Source: Rhyzopertha dominica (taxonomy: Eukaryota > Arthropoda > Insecta > Coleoptera > Bostrichidae). From it: a DNA stretch of 64,000 nucleotides. Made by a program: the position numbers and the translations under genes. Shown piece after piece: positions 12,086-22,118 of the stretch; the stretch's first letter is position 1, and each line of letters opens with the position of its first letter. The notes under the pieces are model-generated. The model was given only the letters and a program-made list of their open reading frames with translations. It had not been told where the DNA came from and did not search any database. Location: contig QCXZ01000041.1 in the NCBI GenBank assembly GCA_025024175.1, positions 27,089,786 through 27,153,785 of the forward strand, in the 5' to 3' direction.

Positions 12086-13265
12086 CAGGGTCCGCCACTT
12101 AAGACTCCCCAGGCTCGTATTTTCGCTATTTTTTTAGGTACGACCTTAAGTTATATATGAAATTGTAGGTCTTTTTAAACTCTTTAAAAATATAATATTG
12201 GGTGTCCAAAAAATTTTTTTTATAATTAAGGTAATATTTTGTCGGATAGATCGCTGTCTCATGAAAACACTGACAAAAAGTTAATAGTCTGACGTTTCGA
12301 TTACACCTGTAATCTTTGTCAAAGAGGAAGTACCTCAAAATTTGCCTGACACAAGTTCAAACAAAATTTTGAAAGTATTTTTTGTTAATTATCATCATAT
12401 TTTGCAAATAAAGATATTTGTTGTAAATATTTTTAACCATACGCCGTATAATAAATATTATTTTATAGTTGGCTGCCGCCTTTTATTTTCTACAATTTGT
12501 GTCTTTACCATGTAGGCGTAATTTTTACTCCTTCTTAGTGAAAAACAAGAAAAACTATTCGCTGCCATTTTTGTTAATAGGGTTGTTCAGAATTTTTAAG
12601 TGTTATTTTAGTAGCTTATTACGGTACAAATTATGCCTACATACCCATCGCTGCACACAAAACCCCAAAATTTGGAGTACTTTTTAATAAATAAAGTACA
12701 AAGTTCGTTCTACAGAGAGAGAGGCTAGAAAACGAAACCCTGCGATGAGGCTAGTTTGGTTTCCTACATCACCACTAGCCTCATCGCATGGTTTCGTTTC
12801 CTAGCCTCTCTCTCTCTGTAGAACGAACTTTGAACTGTACTTATTTAAGTTACTCCAAATTTTGGAGTTTTGTGTGCAGCGATGAGTATGTAGGCATAAT
12901 TTGTACTAAAGTAACACTTCAAAAATTCTGAACAGCCCTATTAACAAAAATGGCGGCGACTAGTTTTTCTTGTTTTTCACTAAGAATGAGTAAAAATTAC
13001 GCATACATGGTAAAGACACAAATTGAAGAAAATAAAAGCCGGCATCCAACTATAAAGCAATATTTATTATACGGGGTAAGGTTAAAAAATATTTACAAAA
13101 CTAACTTTATTTGCGAAATATGATAATCTGCAAAAAATAAATTTGGACACCCAATATTCTATTTTTAAAGAGTGTAAAAAGACCTACAATTTAACATATA
13201 ACAAGGTTGTACCTTAAAAAAAATAAAAAAATACGAGCCTGGGGAGTTTTAGGTGGCGAACCCTG
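12086..13265. mobile_element. 1.18-kb near-complete palindrome element flanked by TATA
   Basis: The sequence runs cagggtccgccac... to ...ggtggcgaaccctg, with TATA at 12,082-12,085 and 13,266-13,269 as a possible target duplication. The arms pair along almost their whole length. Left tccccaggctcgtatttt pairs with right aaaatacgagcctgggga, and the centre (12,713-12,836) is a hairpin of gagagagaggctag-type arms around a short loop. The left arm is longer because a PLE piece of about 175 bp is inserted at 12,211-12,385. Open frames inside are arm shadows. An older copy lies at 20,236-21,041. Confidence 0.75.
12211..12385 (-). mobile_element. Penelope-like element tail (group B), nested insertion
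   Basis: This segment breaks the left arm of the 1.18-kb palindrome and is absent from the right arm. It is close to 22,385-22,515 and 16,283-16,370. Read on minus it contains tttgacaaagattacagg, then tgtaatcgaaacgtcag, the stem-plus-CGAAACG motif typical of PLE terminal regions. No coding sequence is left. Confidence 0.6.
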
Positions 13266-13271
13266 TATATG

Positions 13272-14050
13272 TTTTTATCGGTAAAAGTGTGGCATTGCCG
13301 AGCATGATAATCATTAAGTGCTAAAAAGATAGCATTAGTGCCAAGGTGTACATCACGTGCCTTTTTTGGAATTGTAGCTTTTTAAATTATACAAGAGATT
13401 CAAGTACTAAGCAAACAAAATTACGCCCGTAGTTATTCATTACATTCAAATCCGACTTAGAGCACAGAAAGCTATGTACTAGGTTTTTTTAGACCTTCAT
13501 TATGATGCAGTCTTGTTCCGTATGAGGTGTGGTTTCGCGAGTGTGGTTTCAAACAGATTTTGATGTTTATCGAGCGATTTTTGAGGCGTTTAGGCCGTGT
13601 GTTTTTTACGTAGTTTGAAAATACTCGTGTAACATGACCGGACGTGACGGAACCATTAAAGAAGCATGTGATACTATGCAGTACCTGCAGGGAGAAACTC
13701 CGTGTCGTAAAATAATTGGAAATTAAAACACTAGATTCTTAAACACTTACACGCATTTCAAAAATAAGATGCGACCGCAAGTAATGGATATTCATGTTCT
13801 AGAAGACCCTGTCCTAGGAGTGTGCAAAATTTCGCTTTATTTGACGAATGTAAGGTATCTGTAAAATTACCAATATTGCTGTTTAGTATTTTTAGACGTC
13901 CCGTCAGTACGATGCTCAAATTATATGCTTTGGAACCGAAAATATATCACTGCATCCATTTTATGTCATTAAACCGCTTTCTGAGCTTCCTACTGTAGGC
14001 TGGGATTATCCACAAGAAGTGTGTGAGTTACCCGCTGCAAGGCGGTATGC
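13272..14050. other. Non-coding stretch
   Basis: No gene, RNA or repeat partner is recognised here. Confidence 0.45.
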
Positions 14051-14055
14051 GCTAG

Positions 14056-15684
14056 TGTCCCTGTATTGAGAGTACGCCATCTTATCTCCAGCAAAAAGCG
14101 GCAAATTTAAAATGACAAGTCAGTAAAAGTGATTTAAAACAATTGCTTTATATTATATTATTAACTAAAACGCGCATAGCAACACTTTTGCTACTGCTGG
14201 CACATGCTGTAATGTCTACATTGGACTGACTTTGTTTATTATAGTCACGTAATGTAAAGAAAAAACTGCTGTAAATTGAATCAATACTTCCACATTCAAT
14301 TGTCAAAATGACATTTACGTTTTTATTTCTTATACTATACGATTAGCAATCAGGTTTTGAGCATTCTTTCTCTCTACACATTTTTTCTAAGACAAATGGT
14401 CCTCGTGATATTAGAAAAAATACATAAACTTTTAAAATCTGTTTTTTTCAAATAACTCGAAAAATATTAACTTAACAAAAAAATTAAAAGAGCGCTTTCC
14501 GATTAGAAATTTGATTTCCTATATAATGCCAAATTTTTTATCGTAGAAAAAGGGACCAAAATACGTTTTTTGGAAATATTTCTAAAATGCCAAAATTTTG
14601 AATAAATTTTCTAAGAGACTTTTTGTGGAAATTTTATTTCCTATTTGATGGTATTTTCATTTTTTGAATATATTAAATATATTCGAAGATATTTAGGAAA
14701 AACCGTAAGTGACGCTTTCTTGCTAATATCTTCTAAATAATTTGCTGCACCAAAAATTTATAAGGACGAATAATACTCGCAGTTATACTACTAATCACAT
14801 ACTAAAACGAAAAAAAAATAAAAATTTGCAAAAAGGGTAGTTACCTCCCAATTTCTCCCCTTTTCCGATACCCTACTTACCAAATACGTTCGTCAAATTT
14901 CAAGTTTATATATTAAGTCTTTCGCAAGTTATCGTGTCAACAAACAAAACCACAGACACACCGACACACAGACAAGAAATTTTTTTGCTCAAATTTTGTT
15001 TTTTTTACGTTTTCGACCATTTTTAAAGCGAATGAGCAAATAAAAATTGTTGAAAATTTTTTTCGCGATACGCGATCCGTTGGATGTGGAAGTAAAACGT
15101 GTTCTTAAAAACAGTTTAACAATATTTATGATATGTTTAGACAATTTGGGACATCAACATCAATATTATAGTTAGAGGTAAAAATGTGAGATGCAGTTTC
15201 GTATGTGAGTTCAATATGTAAAAGTTTTGTTGTAATAGACTGAAAATATACTTCCGCCTTCTGAATATACTCAAATATAGAAAGACTTGGAAATACTAAT
15301 ATATTCCTATTTTAACTTGGCAGTGATAAATTATTGTTATTTGATTCAATAAGAACATTGCAACAATCTAAATACCTTTATACTTTATATAAGACATTTC
15401 CTAGCACATAATAATAAACACTCGACATCTACATCAGCATTAAAAATATCTATCAAAATCACAATCAATTTATTAGGACAACTTTTTTTGAATTGACATT
15501 GAGATTTTTGTAGTAACAACCAGTCATTTCACTGCTTTCAAAGAATAGCGCACATCAAAATTACATAAATGGACACAGCAGCCTCGCTAATTAATAATTG
15601 ACATTAGCACTACCATATCACGTCGGCCATATTGTCGCCAAGTAGTGGCGTATGCTATTGCGGTACTCTCTTAATACAGGCACA
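14056..15684. mobile_element. TIR element with CTAG duplication, non-autonomous
   Basis: The left end reads tgtccctgtattgagagtac. The right end in reverse complement reads tgtgcctgtattaagagagt. Both are preceded by CTAG (14,052-14,055 and 15,685-15,688), a plausible 4-bp target duplication. The 1.63-kb interior is AT-rich with no transposase frame. It contains a stretch near 14,880-14,990 (caaatttcaagtttat, then cagacacaccgacacacaga) of a kind often seen in insect dispersed repeats. The class cannot be fixed without the autonomous partner. Confidence 0.55.
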
Positions 15685-15689
15685 CTAGT

Positions 15690-16280
15690 GTGCACTTATA
15701 GCTTATATACCTGAAGAACGAAATATGCAATAAATGTGCTAATTGCTGCACTTGACAAATAATGTCTGGGCTTTACACTGAGAGCATCAGTTATTTCTTA
15801 CAGCAACTAGATTAGGAGTATCCAAATTATTTCAGCGCGACCCACGTACCGGCATCGTTTGTGTCCAGTGTTGCTTGCTGTGGTGCCGCAACATAAAGCC
15901 ATTGCCTTACCGTCAATATTGTACTTTTATTTCGCTTAAAGGACGTTCTGTAGGCGAGCAAATAATTGTTGGTGTAGAACTCTTCATTTGAGAGATTTGA
16001 TAAATATATGGCTTATTTGAAGATGTTAGATGTGAACATCATCATTTGGATATCAAACAAGCAGAACTGAAAACGCTAGGCTGTGCATAATAAGTGACGT
16101 AGAATTGAATTCTCAATTGCATTCGTTTACAGTTGCTAACGACAGGACTAACTTTACCCTGAATTTGCGTCAGGCGTGCTGCGTTCTCTTACTAGTGAAG
16201 TGACATGTTTTATCTAACGTAGAGTACAAAACATTTGCGCTGTATAAAGTAACAATTCGAAATAATACCTATACCGTGAT
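15690..16280. other. Non-coding stretch
   Basis: Nothing is recognised apart from unstructured AT-rich sequence. Confidence 0.45.
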
Positions 16281-16282
16281 AT

Positions 16283-16690
16283 TTCGATTACACCTGTAAA
16301 CTTTGTCAAAGAAGAGAATCTCCTAAAATGTTTGATACAAGTTTCAACAAAATTTTGAAAGCAAATAAACAAATCATCAGGGAAGCGGGACGTCGTAGAT
16401 ATAACGTGCCAAGCTGATAAAATCTAAACCGATCGAGTAGAAAGAACACACGGTCTGTTTGATAAATGAAAATTACAAAAATGTTATCCAAATATCACCT
16501 GGCTCATAATTTTCATTATCCATATTAAAGTTATCAGTATTTCTAGAAATTTCTATAGATTCTTTTATTAGACATTTATAATAATGTTTCCCGGTGTAAA
16601 ATTTTTGTGTTGTATGCTGAGCCTGAGAGAAGCAATTTTTGTGGTCCCGTATTTCCACTGGAATGTATGAGAAACTGAGATGTGGGCTAT
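16283..16690 (-). pseudogene. Penelope-like element, C-terminal fragment and tail (group B)
   Basis: A minus-strand frame ending at 16,473 encodes FYTGKHYYKCLIKESIEISR, then NTDNFN and GDIWITFL, the PLE C-terminus that follows the GIY-YIG domain. Downstream (16,283-16,370) lies the tail motif tttgacaaagtttacagg, then tgtaatcgaaata. Here one stem base is changed compared with 22,430 and 12,290, and the CGAAACG box is altered to CGAAATA, so this copy is more decayed. The reverse transcriptase is absent. It is paralogous to 22,385-22,845 over the whole length. Confidence 0.65.
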
Positions 16691-16694
16691 TACC

Positions 16695-17210
16695 GGAGAA
16701 ACATTAGAAGCTTATCAGCTGCTAAAAATCTGTCGACCTAATCTAACGTTATGTTTTGTTTGAGCTTTTTTCCCTCGAAGAACCTAATGTCATAATTATA
16801 AATAACAAAGGTTGCTACTGTATTACAGTTTAATTGTGGGAGTTACAGTTAAGTTATGATTTATAAATGGAGTGATCCTTTCTTTAATAATAATATAAAC
16901 CAAAGAAACAGTATGAGGCTTTTAAGTATCGTTATGAAGTGTTTGACTATTGCATTCAACGCTACTGAAAATATCTACAAAGCTGCAAAGAACGGTTATA
17001 AAAATAATATTGTTAAGTCAAGCATTTCGAATCGCACAATGCATCACTTAAATGAAGAAATTTTAAGTTGAGTGAGAGAAACTAAAATATGCAAAAGTAT
17101 CAGATGTAGCGCGCTTATTACTTATCTACGTAGGGAATGAATTAGACATTAGCTCAGAATAATTTGAAACTGAAACTAGTGGCTGCTAACATGCATGAAT
17201 TTTAAGTTGA
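16695..17210. other. Non-coding stretch
   Basis: A 71-codon plus-strand frame at 16,856-17,071 has no recognisable domain and ordinary AT-rich composition. I consider it chance. Confidence 0.45.
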
Positions 17211-17408
17211 AGGAAGTATACAATATTTCTATAAATGATCCATGCATCCAGGGCGCTTATGGAAATTATTGATTAAATCAATTTGCCGCCTCTCAGGTAA
17301 GTGACGTATACTAGTCATCTGTCGATTTTCGAATGATTTGATGTATTTTAATATGAGAAAACGCCTAGGAGCGTGTATTTTCAACATATTCTGTAGTAAG
17401 AATTTAGG

Positions 17409-17455
17409 ATGGCAATGTCATCTGTCAGCATTACACTGGCATGATGACAAAGCCA
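17409..17455 (+). other. Hairpin upstream of the hammerhead
   Basis: Arms atggcaatgtcatct (17,409-17,423) and gatgacaaagccac (17,443-17,456) pair with two or three mismatches around a loop of about 20 nt. The arm sequences resemble those of the longer hairpin upstream of the second hammerhead (32,986-33,083: atggcatggtgtcatc). Confidence 0.4.
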
Positions 17456-17614
17456 CCTAGCTGCCGTAACGGGTACTACTTCCTAAAGAAGTGACCTGTA
17501 GCCTGACAAATTGGCATGCAACTGCATACTTCAATTTGGCAGCAGGCCCCCACGGCACTTTTTGCTAGGGGGCAAATTCTTACATCATTTACTTACATCA
17601 TACCATTGCTTTGG

Positions 17615-17622
17615 TATATAAG
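17615..17622 (+). promoter_or_regulatory. TATATAAG box 10 nt before the hammerhead
   Basis: TATATAAG lies exactly 10 nt before the first base of the outer helix of the ribozyme, the same spacing as at 33,109. It may be a core promoter. It also lies in the loop of a small hairpin (TGGT at 17,612-17,615 with ACCA at 17,627-17,630), so an RNA role is possible. Confidence 0.45.
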
Positions 17623-17632
17623 CAAAACCATT

Positions 17633-17738
17633 TCTATGCCGTGCTGTCTACACTAAACCTAAACTGCACTAATGAGCTGTAATGACAGCGAAATAGATCT
17701 ATCTGCAGTTGGTTGAGGTGTAGACAGCACAGCATAGA
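17633..17738 (+). ncRNA. Hammerhead-type ribozyme, core changed at G5
   Basis: All parts of a type I hammerhead can be drawn. The outer helix pairs 17,633-17,653 with 17,718-17,738 (21 positions, one C-A mismatch). Inner helix I is AACTGCA (17,662-17,668) with TGCAGTT (17,704-17,710). The core is CTAATGA (17,669-17,675). Stem II is GCTGT/ACAGC with loop AATG. GAAA is at 17,690-17,693. Helix III comes from the self-complementary ATAGATCTAT, followed by C17 at 17,703. The consensus core is CUGANGA, so the third core base (G5) is A here. G5 is normally essential, so self-cleavage is probably lost. The second copy at 33,127 has the consensus core. The fold call rests on my own pairing and no covariance search was run. 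Confidence 0.7.
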
Positions 17739-17954
17739 CATCCATTTTAATATTCTGTAGTGTTTTGTGGGATAATCAACTTTTAATGTTACAGAAAGTT
17801 CACATTTCGGAGCTGTGGTGTGAGATCTGCAACCTTCAGCACTATCGGCGTGCATATTATAGTTTGGCAACAGTTACAAAAAGGCGGCACAAAGAATTCA
17901 GAAATCAACGCCGCCCGCGTTGCATGAATCATTTATAGAAACCCTGTACAATAC

Positions 17955-18270
17955 CATTTTAATGTAGATGCATTTTTTAGCAATTTGTTTTTTCAAATAG
18001 GCAGGTGCATCGAAATATAATAAAAAATGTAAATTTTTATGAATTATTAAATTTAGTCGGTCTTATAAAGTGCTATAAAGAAACATTACGCATTTCACCT
18101 TTTGATATTTTTATTTATCAAATAATGTAGTGTTATGTTATAATTATTATATTACATGACAAGTAGAAAATTCACTTATATATTTGCAGAACAAAATAGT
18201 CATTATTTCGCATGCTAATGTAGGTTTAAACAGAAACGTAGACACTCTGCAAATGTTTTATTTTTATTTC
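17955..18270. other. Non-coding stretch
   Basis: AT-rich sequence with no feature seen. Confidence 0.4.
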
Positions 18271-18273
18271 AAT

Positions 18274-18460
18274 GGCGTTCTCAGAATTTTTTTCTAAGTG
18301 ACTACATAATTGGGCCATGACACAACTTAGTATTCTTTTAAAATGGAAATCATAGCTGTTTTGTTATGGTTGATAGGGTCAATTTTTCTGAAGAAAATAT
18401 GTACATTTTAGGTTTATTTCCAATGATTCTGATAATACCAATAAGACCAATAAGTAGAAT
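18274..18460 (+). repeat. Single arm of the 10.8-kb foldback family
   Basis: The stretch aatggcgttctcagaatttt through tgttatggttgatag matches the left arm of the palindrome at 10,781-11,360 (gtggcgtactcagaatttt, ctatggttgaaaa) at reduced identity. The opposite arm was not found nearby. Confidence 0.5.
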
Positions 18461-18464
18461 CGAC

Positions 18465-20232
18465 ATCGAAACTTGTTTCGCAACATGCCTGAATGTGGCG
18501 AATCTGTTAATGTGTTAGAATACAGAATATAGTTGCTTCCAAACCCCACTGTGATCACACTCAGCGATGTCTACTGTATATTTTTACTTCTTCGTTATTT
18601 AACAGGAATAACGTGCCGTATCTATATGCTTGTACTTATTCGAAATATCCGTTTCTTGGTCACTGCTAGTATCAAGTTTTTCTACTACAAGGCTTTTGGC
18701 AGTGAATGAACTCTGATTTTTAGTAACCAAATCCACCATTTCTGTATCCTATTTTTTACATTTTTCTCGTTTTCGAATTGAGCTTCACACTAGAATAAAA
18801 TGTTTTCGCACAGGCCAAATCGTCGACTATAAAAAATTTATTATGCTGCACATACATTTTGTAAATGACCAAAGAAGTAATTACGATGCGGAACGCTGTA
18901 GGAATTTTTGCCATGTCATGATGTCTTAAGAAGAAGAACAACGCACTAGCATTAAGATTCAAAGCTAAGATGTGCTTAAAATATGTTTAAACTATGCATA
19001 CTACTTCTTCACTTAAATTTTAAACAAATTTAACGTTTTGGGAGAATAGGACAGATGCCCTCAGTGCCATTTACATCAAATTTAACGTTTTGTTTGTTGC
19101 TTCGTATACCTTTTCATCATCGATTACTTACGTAAGTGTAAAAGCAAAATTGAGTATAGGCTAAGAATAATTTAACGGATTACATTGCAAGTTCACATTT
19201 TACTGGAAAAGGTCAAGGGTTACTTACATTTAAGATATAATGTTTTCTAAAGACGTTTTCCGTTATGTGAGTGTTTTTGTAATCCTACGTTATTGCTTCT
19301 TCACAATTTAGTTGCCTGCAGAAACAAATATCTTGATATTGGAATATATTAATTATTTATTTAACATTTAGGTAGCATATGCCATTGGTCAAATCGCATT
19401 TCTAATTATTCAACTATTAGACCTGCAACTGTGGAAGGCAAATGCAACTATTTGTGTAAGGTGCTAGCTTAGCTTATTGTTAATTTGTTAGCAGCATTTA
19501 TACGTTAGAACAGTTTAGTCATCCTTGCATGCTGCTATAATTAGCCTCAGAATTAACTCCCAACAACGGGTTTTGTTTTCTAGTGATTTACATTAAATGT
19601 TATCACGGTATAACTTCTCTACTACATGCTTTTTAAATTCAAACAGAGCGCTAAAATTGTGATTTCAGCTTATTTCGTAAATTACAAGCAAATTTTTTGG
19701 ATCATTTTTGCCAGTGTGTATGTTTGTATTACAAACAAATAGGCATCTACTCCCTAGTGTGACTATAAATGAGAAGGCAGCCTGATGCAGTCACCTAAGT
19801 TAAACCTGCGGAGTTGGCAAGGTCCCTGTGGCACATCGTTCTTTTGACACTTTTGTTCCGGTACATTTGGTACGTTTCCGGACCATATTCTCTATCAAAA
19901 ATGGAACGCTGCCCTCCTTTCAAGCCTGCTTATCGACGCCTGTGGGGTTATCGCTGTCTTATAATTCATACTTGAAGCTTAAGATGACGGAAAATGTAAC
20001 CTGCTTCTGGCAAGCCAATNTATAATTATTTAACCGCTGNGATTAGCTATTTAATTAAATGTTTAAAATTGGTTTTGGCCTTTGTTGGAATTTTGGAGAA
20101 TAAAATAGCATTTGAAGTGGAACGTCTTCACTATAGGTACCGATGCTACTGTTCAACTTATTGTGACCATAGCTTTAACAAGGGAGAAATACATCTTTTA
20201 TNTAAGATTAGGTAGTAATAGATGAAAGTAGC
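18465..20232. other. Non-coding stretch
   Basis: Short frames only (18,756-18,962 minus; 19,828-20,025 plus), none with a recognisable domain. N bases occur near 20,020, 20,040 and 20,202. Confidence 0.45.
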
Positions 20233-20235
20233 TAT

Positions 20236-21041
20236 ATAGAATCCAACACATGAAACTCCCAAGGCTCGTAATTTCTTAATTCTTTTAGATACAGCCTTAA
20301 TTTTATGTTAAAACTTTTAAGCTCTTTAAAAGTGTACACAAAACCTTAAAATTTTAACTTCTTCAAACATATAAATAGGCTAGAAAATCAATAACAAAAT
20401 CATATAAGTATAAAACTTGTAATTTTCAACAAAATCGAATGAAATTGACTTTTGTCATTTCATTTAATAAACTGGAAAGGAACTGTTGCATGTTTTAATG
20501 CAACTGTTGCTTCCTAGCTTATTAAATAGAATGGCAAACATCAAGTTTTATTGTACATATGCCACTTCGGTTTTGTATGTCAGGAACTAGCCTCATCACA
20601 GGGTATCGTTTTCTAGTCTTTCTCTTTGCAACGATCTTTATTCTTGATTTATTTAAAAGTTATTAAAATGTTTGGTGTTTTGTGTGCTGCGGTGATTATA
20701 TAGGCATAATTTCTACCATAATAATACAACCAACTTACAAAATTCTGAACAGAATTAACAGAATATGGTGGCAACGAATTTTTCTTGTTTTTTTTAATCA
20801 AGAAATAGTAAAAGTAAGGCATACATGATAATGAAAGAACTTGAACTATCCAACTATGAAGCAACGTTTATTATACGTGGTAAAGTAAAAAGAATATTTA
20901 CAAAAATCCGTTTTATTTACGAAATGTCTTCATCGGCAAATATTATTCGGATACCTTCAATCTGATATATAACTTAAGATTGTACCTAAAAAAATATAAA
21001 GAAAATACGAGCTTGGGAAGCTTCAGGTGGCGGACCTTATA
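20236..21041. mobile_element. Older copy of the 12.1-kb palindrome element
   Basis: The left end (actcccaaggctcgtaattt) and right end (aaaatacgagcttgggaag, then ggtggcgga) match the termini of the element at 12,086-13,265. The right half follows that copy's right half block by block (gttttgtgtgctgcggtg, ttctgaacag, cgtttattatacg). The left half is shorter and diverged, so the palindrome is partly lost. There is no coding capacity. Confidence 0.6.
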
Positions 21042-21044
21042 TAT

Positions 21045-22115
21045 ACTTTGTGCTACTTAGATATTACTATTGATCCAATGCTTTTCCATGCTATATACAT
21101 AACTCAGCAGTCTTGTTTTAGTATCGGCTGAAATAGAGCCGTGGTTGAAAGAAGTTATTTTCGGGTGTATACCTACTAACACTTGTATAAGGTGCCATTT
21201 ATATTATCTCATCATTATCAATGGAAATGTTGCTCGTGGTCCAATTTTTTTTGTTGCAAAGCCTATACTAGGTTTTGTGTTATTAACTTCACTCTTTTGG
21301 TATTCCAAAGATACCGTTTTTACCGATGTTACGAAATTACGATCAAATTCAGTAATCTTATCTTGCACATATGTCTAGGTTTCGTATTTTATTGTCGTGT
21401 TGTCAATAATTAATGGCTGAGCAAATGCATAGAATGCGCCAATTTTAAATAATTCTGGTATAATATGACACATGCTAGATCAATATCATTTCATTGTAGA
21501 AATATGTTTAGTTTATAGATACAAAGTGAGTCATTAGTACGTCGGCGGAAGATACTGATTTTACTATTAACAATAAACAGATAGTTTTTGTGTCGTTATA
21601 TAGTTAGTTAAGGTGCATCCAGTAAAATTATTTTCAGTAATACAGCATATAGCGTTATTCCAGGATCGTAATCAATACTTTTATGTGATAGTTTGCTATT
21701 GTACTGCAGGTACTGAAGGAAAGTTAGTGCGCAAATTTTACTTAACTGTTAACTAGTATTAACAATACCTACAATTTCAATTATTTCGTGTCGCATCATC
21801 ATTGTAAGGAAGTTTATAATTGCAACTAATCTAATTTATGTATTTGCTTGTATTTAATTGTTCTGTCAAAAACAGGAAATGATGAAAACCATTTAATTGA
21901 TTTTCGTAAAAGAACACAGTTTCTTATAATTCAGGTTAATTAAATAACGATTGAATGGAATAACTAAAAACAGATTACTTGGGTATTCCAAAACTGGTTA
22001 TTCGAATATCCCAAAACAGACTATCTATATTGAAGTACAATACCCAACAGCCGAAGTCAGTGACAGAGTGCGGAAAAAATAACAATAAAATGCTATCAGA
22101 TTTCATGAGCTGAAC
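21045..22115. other. Non-coding stretch
   Basis: Overlapping plus-strand frames at 21,145-21,413 have no recognisable domain. Nothing else is seen. Confidence 0.45.
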
Positions 22116-22118
22116 ATA

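Larger units (their letters stand above)
17216..17950. mobile_element. TIR-bounded 735-bp unit that carries a hammerhead ribozyme
   Basis: The left end (atttctataaatgatcca, about 17,224-17,241) and the right end (tgaatcatttatagaaacc, about 17,925-17,943) are inverted repeats over about 39 bp at roughly 80% identity. The outer bases are tataca on the left and tgtaca on the right. Inside are, in order, a short hairpin (17,409-17,455), a TATATAAG box (17,615-17,622) and a hammerhead fold (17,633-17,738). There is no protein-coding sequence. Whether the ribozyme belongs to the TIR unit or was inserted into it is open. Confidence 0.5.

Noticed and set aside
12469..12687. Open frames in the palindrome arms (also 20,649-20,864)
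   Set aside because: They lie in non-coding inverted-repeat DNA, and the second frame is the mirror of the first in a related element.
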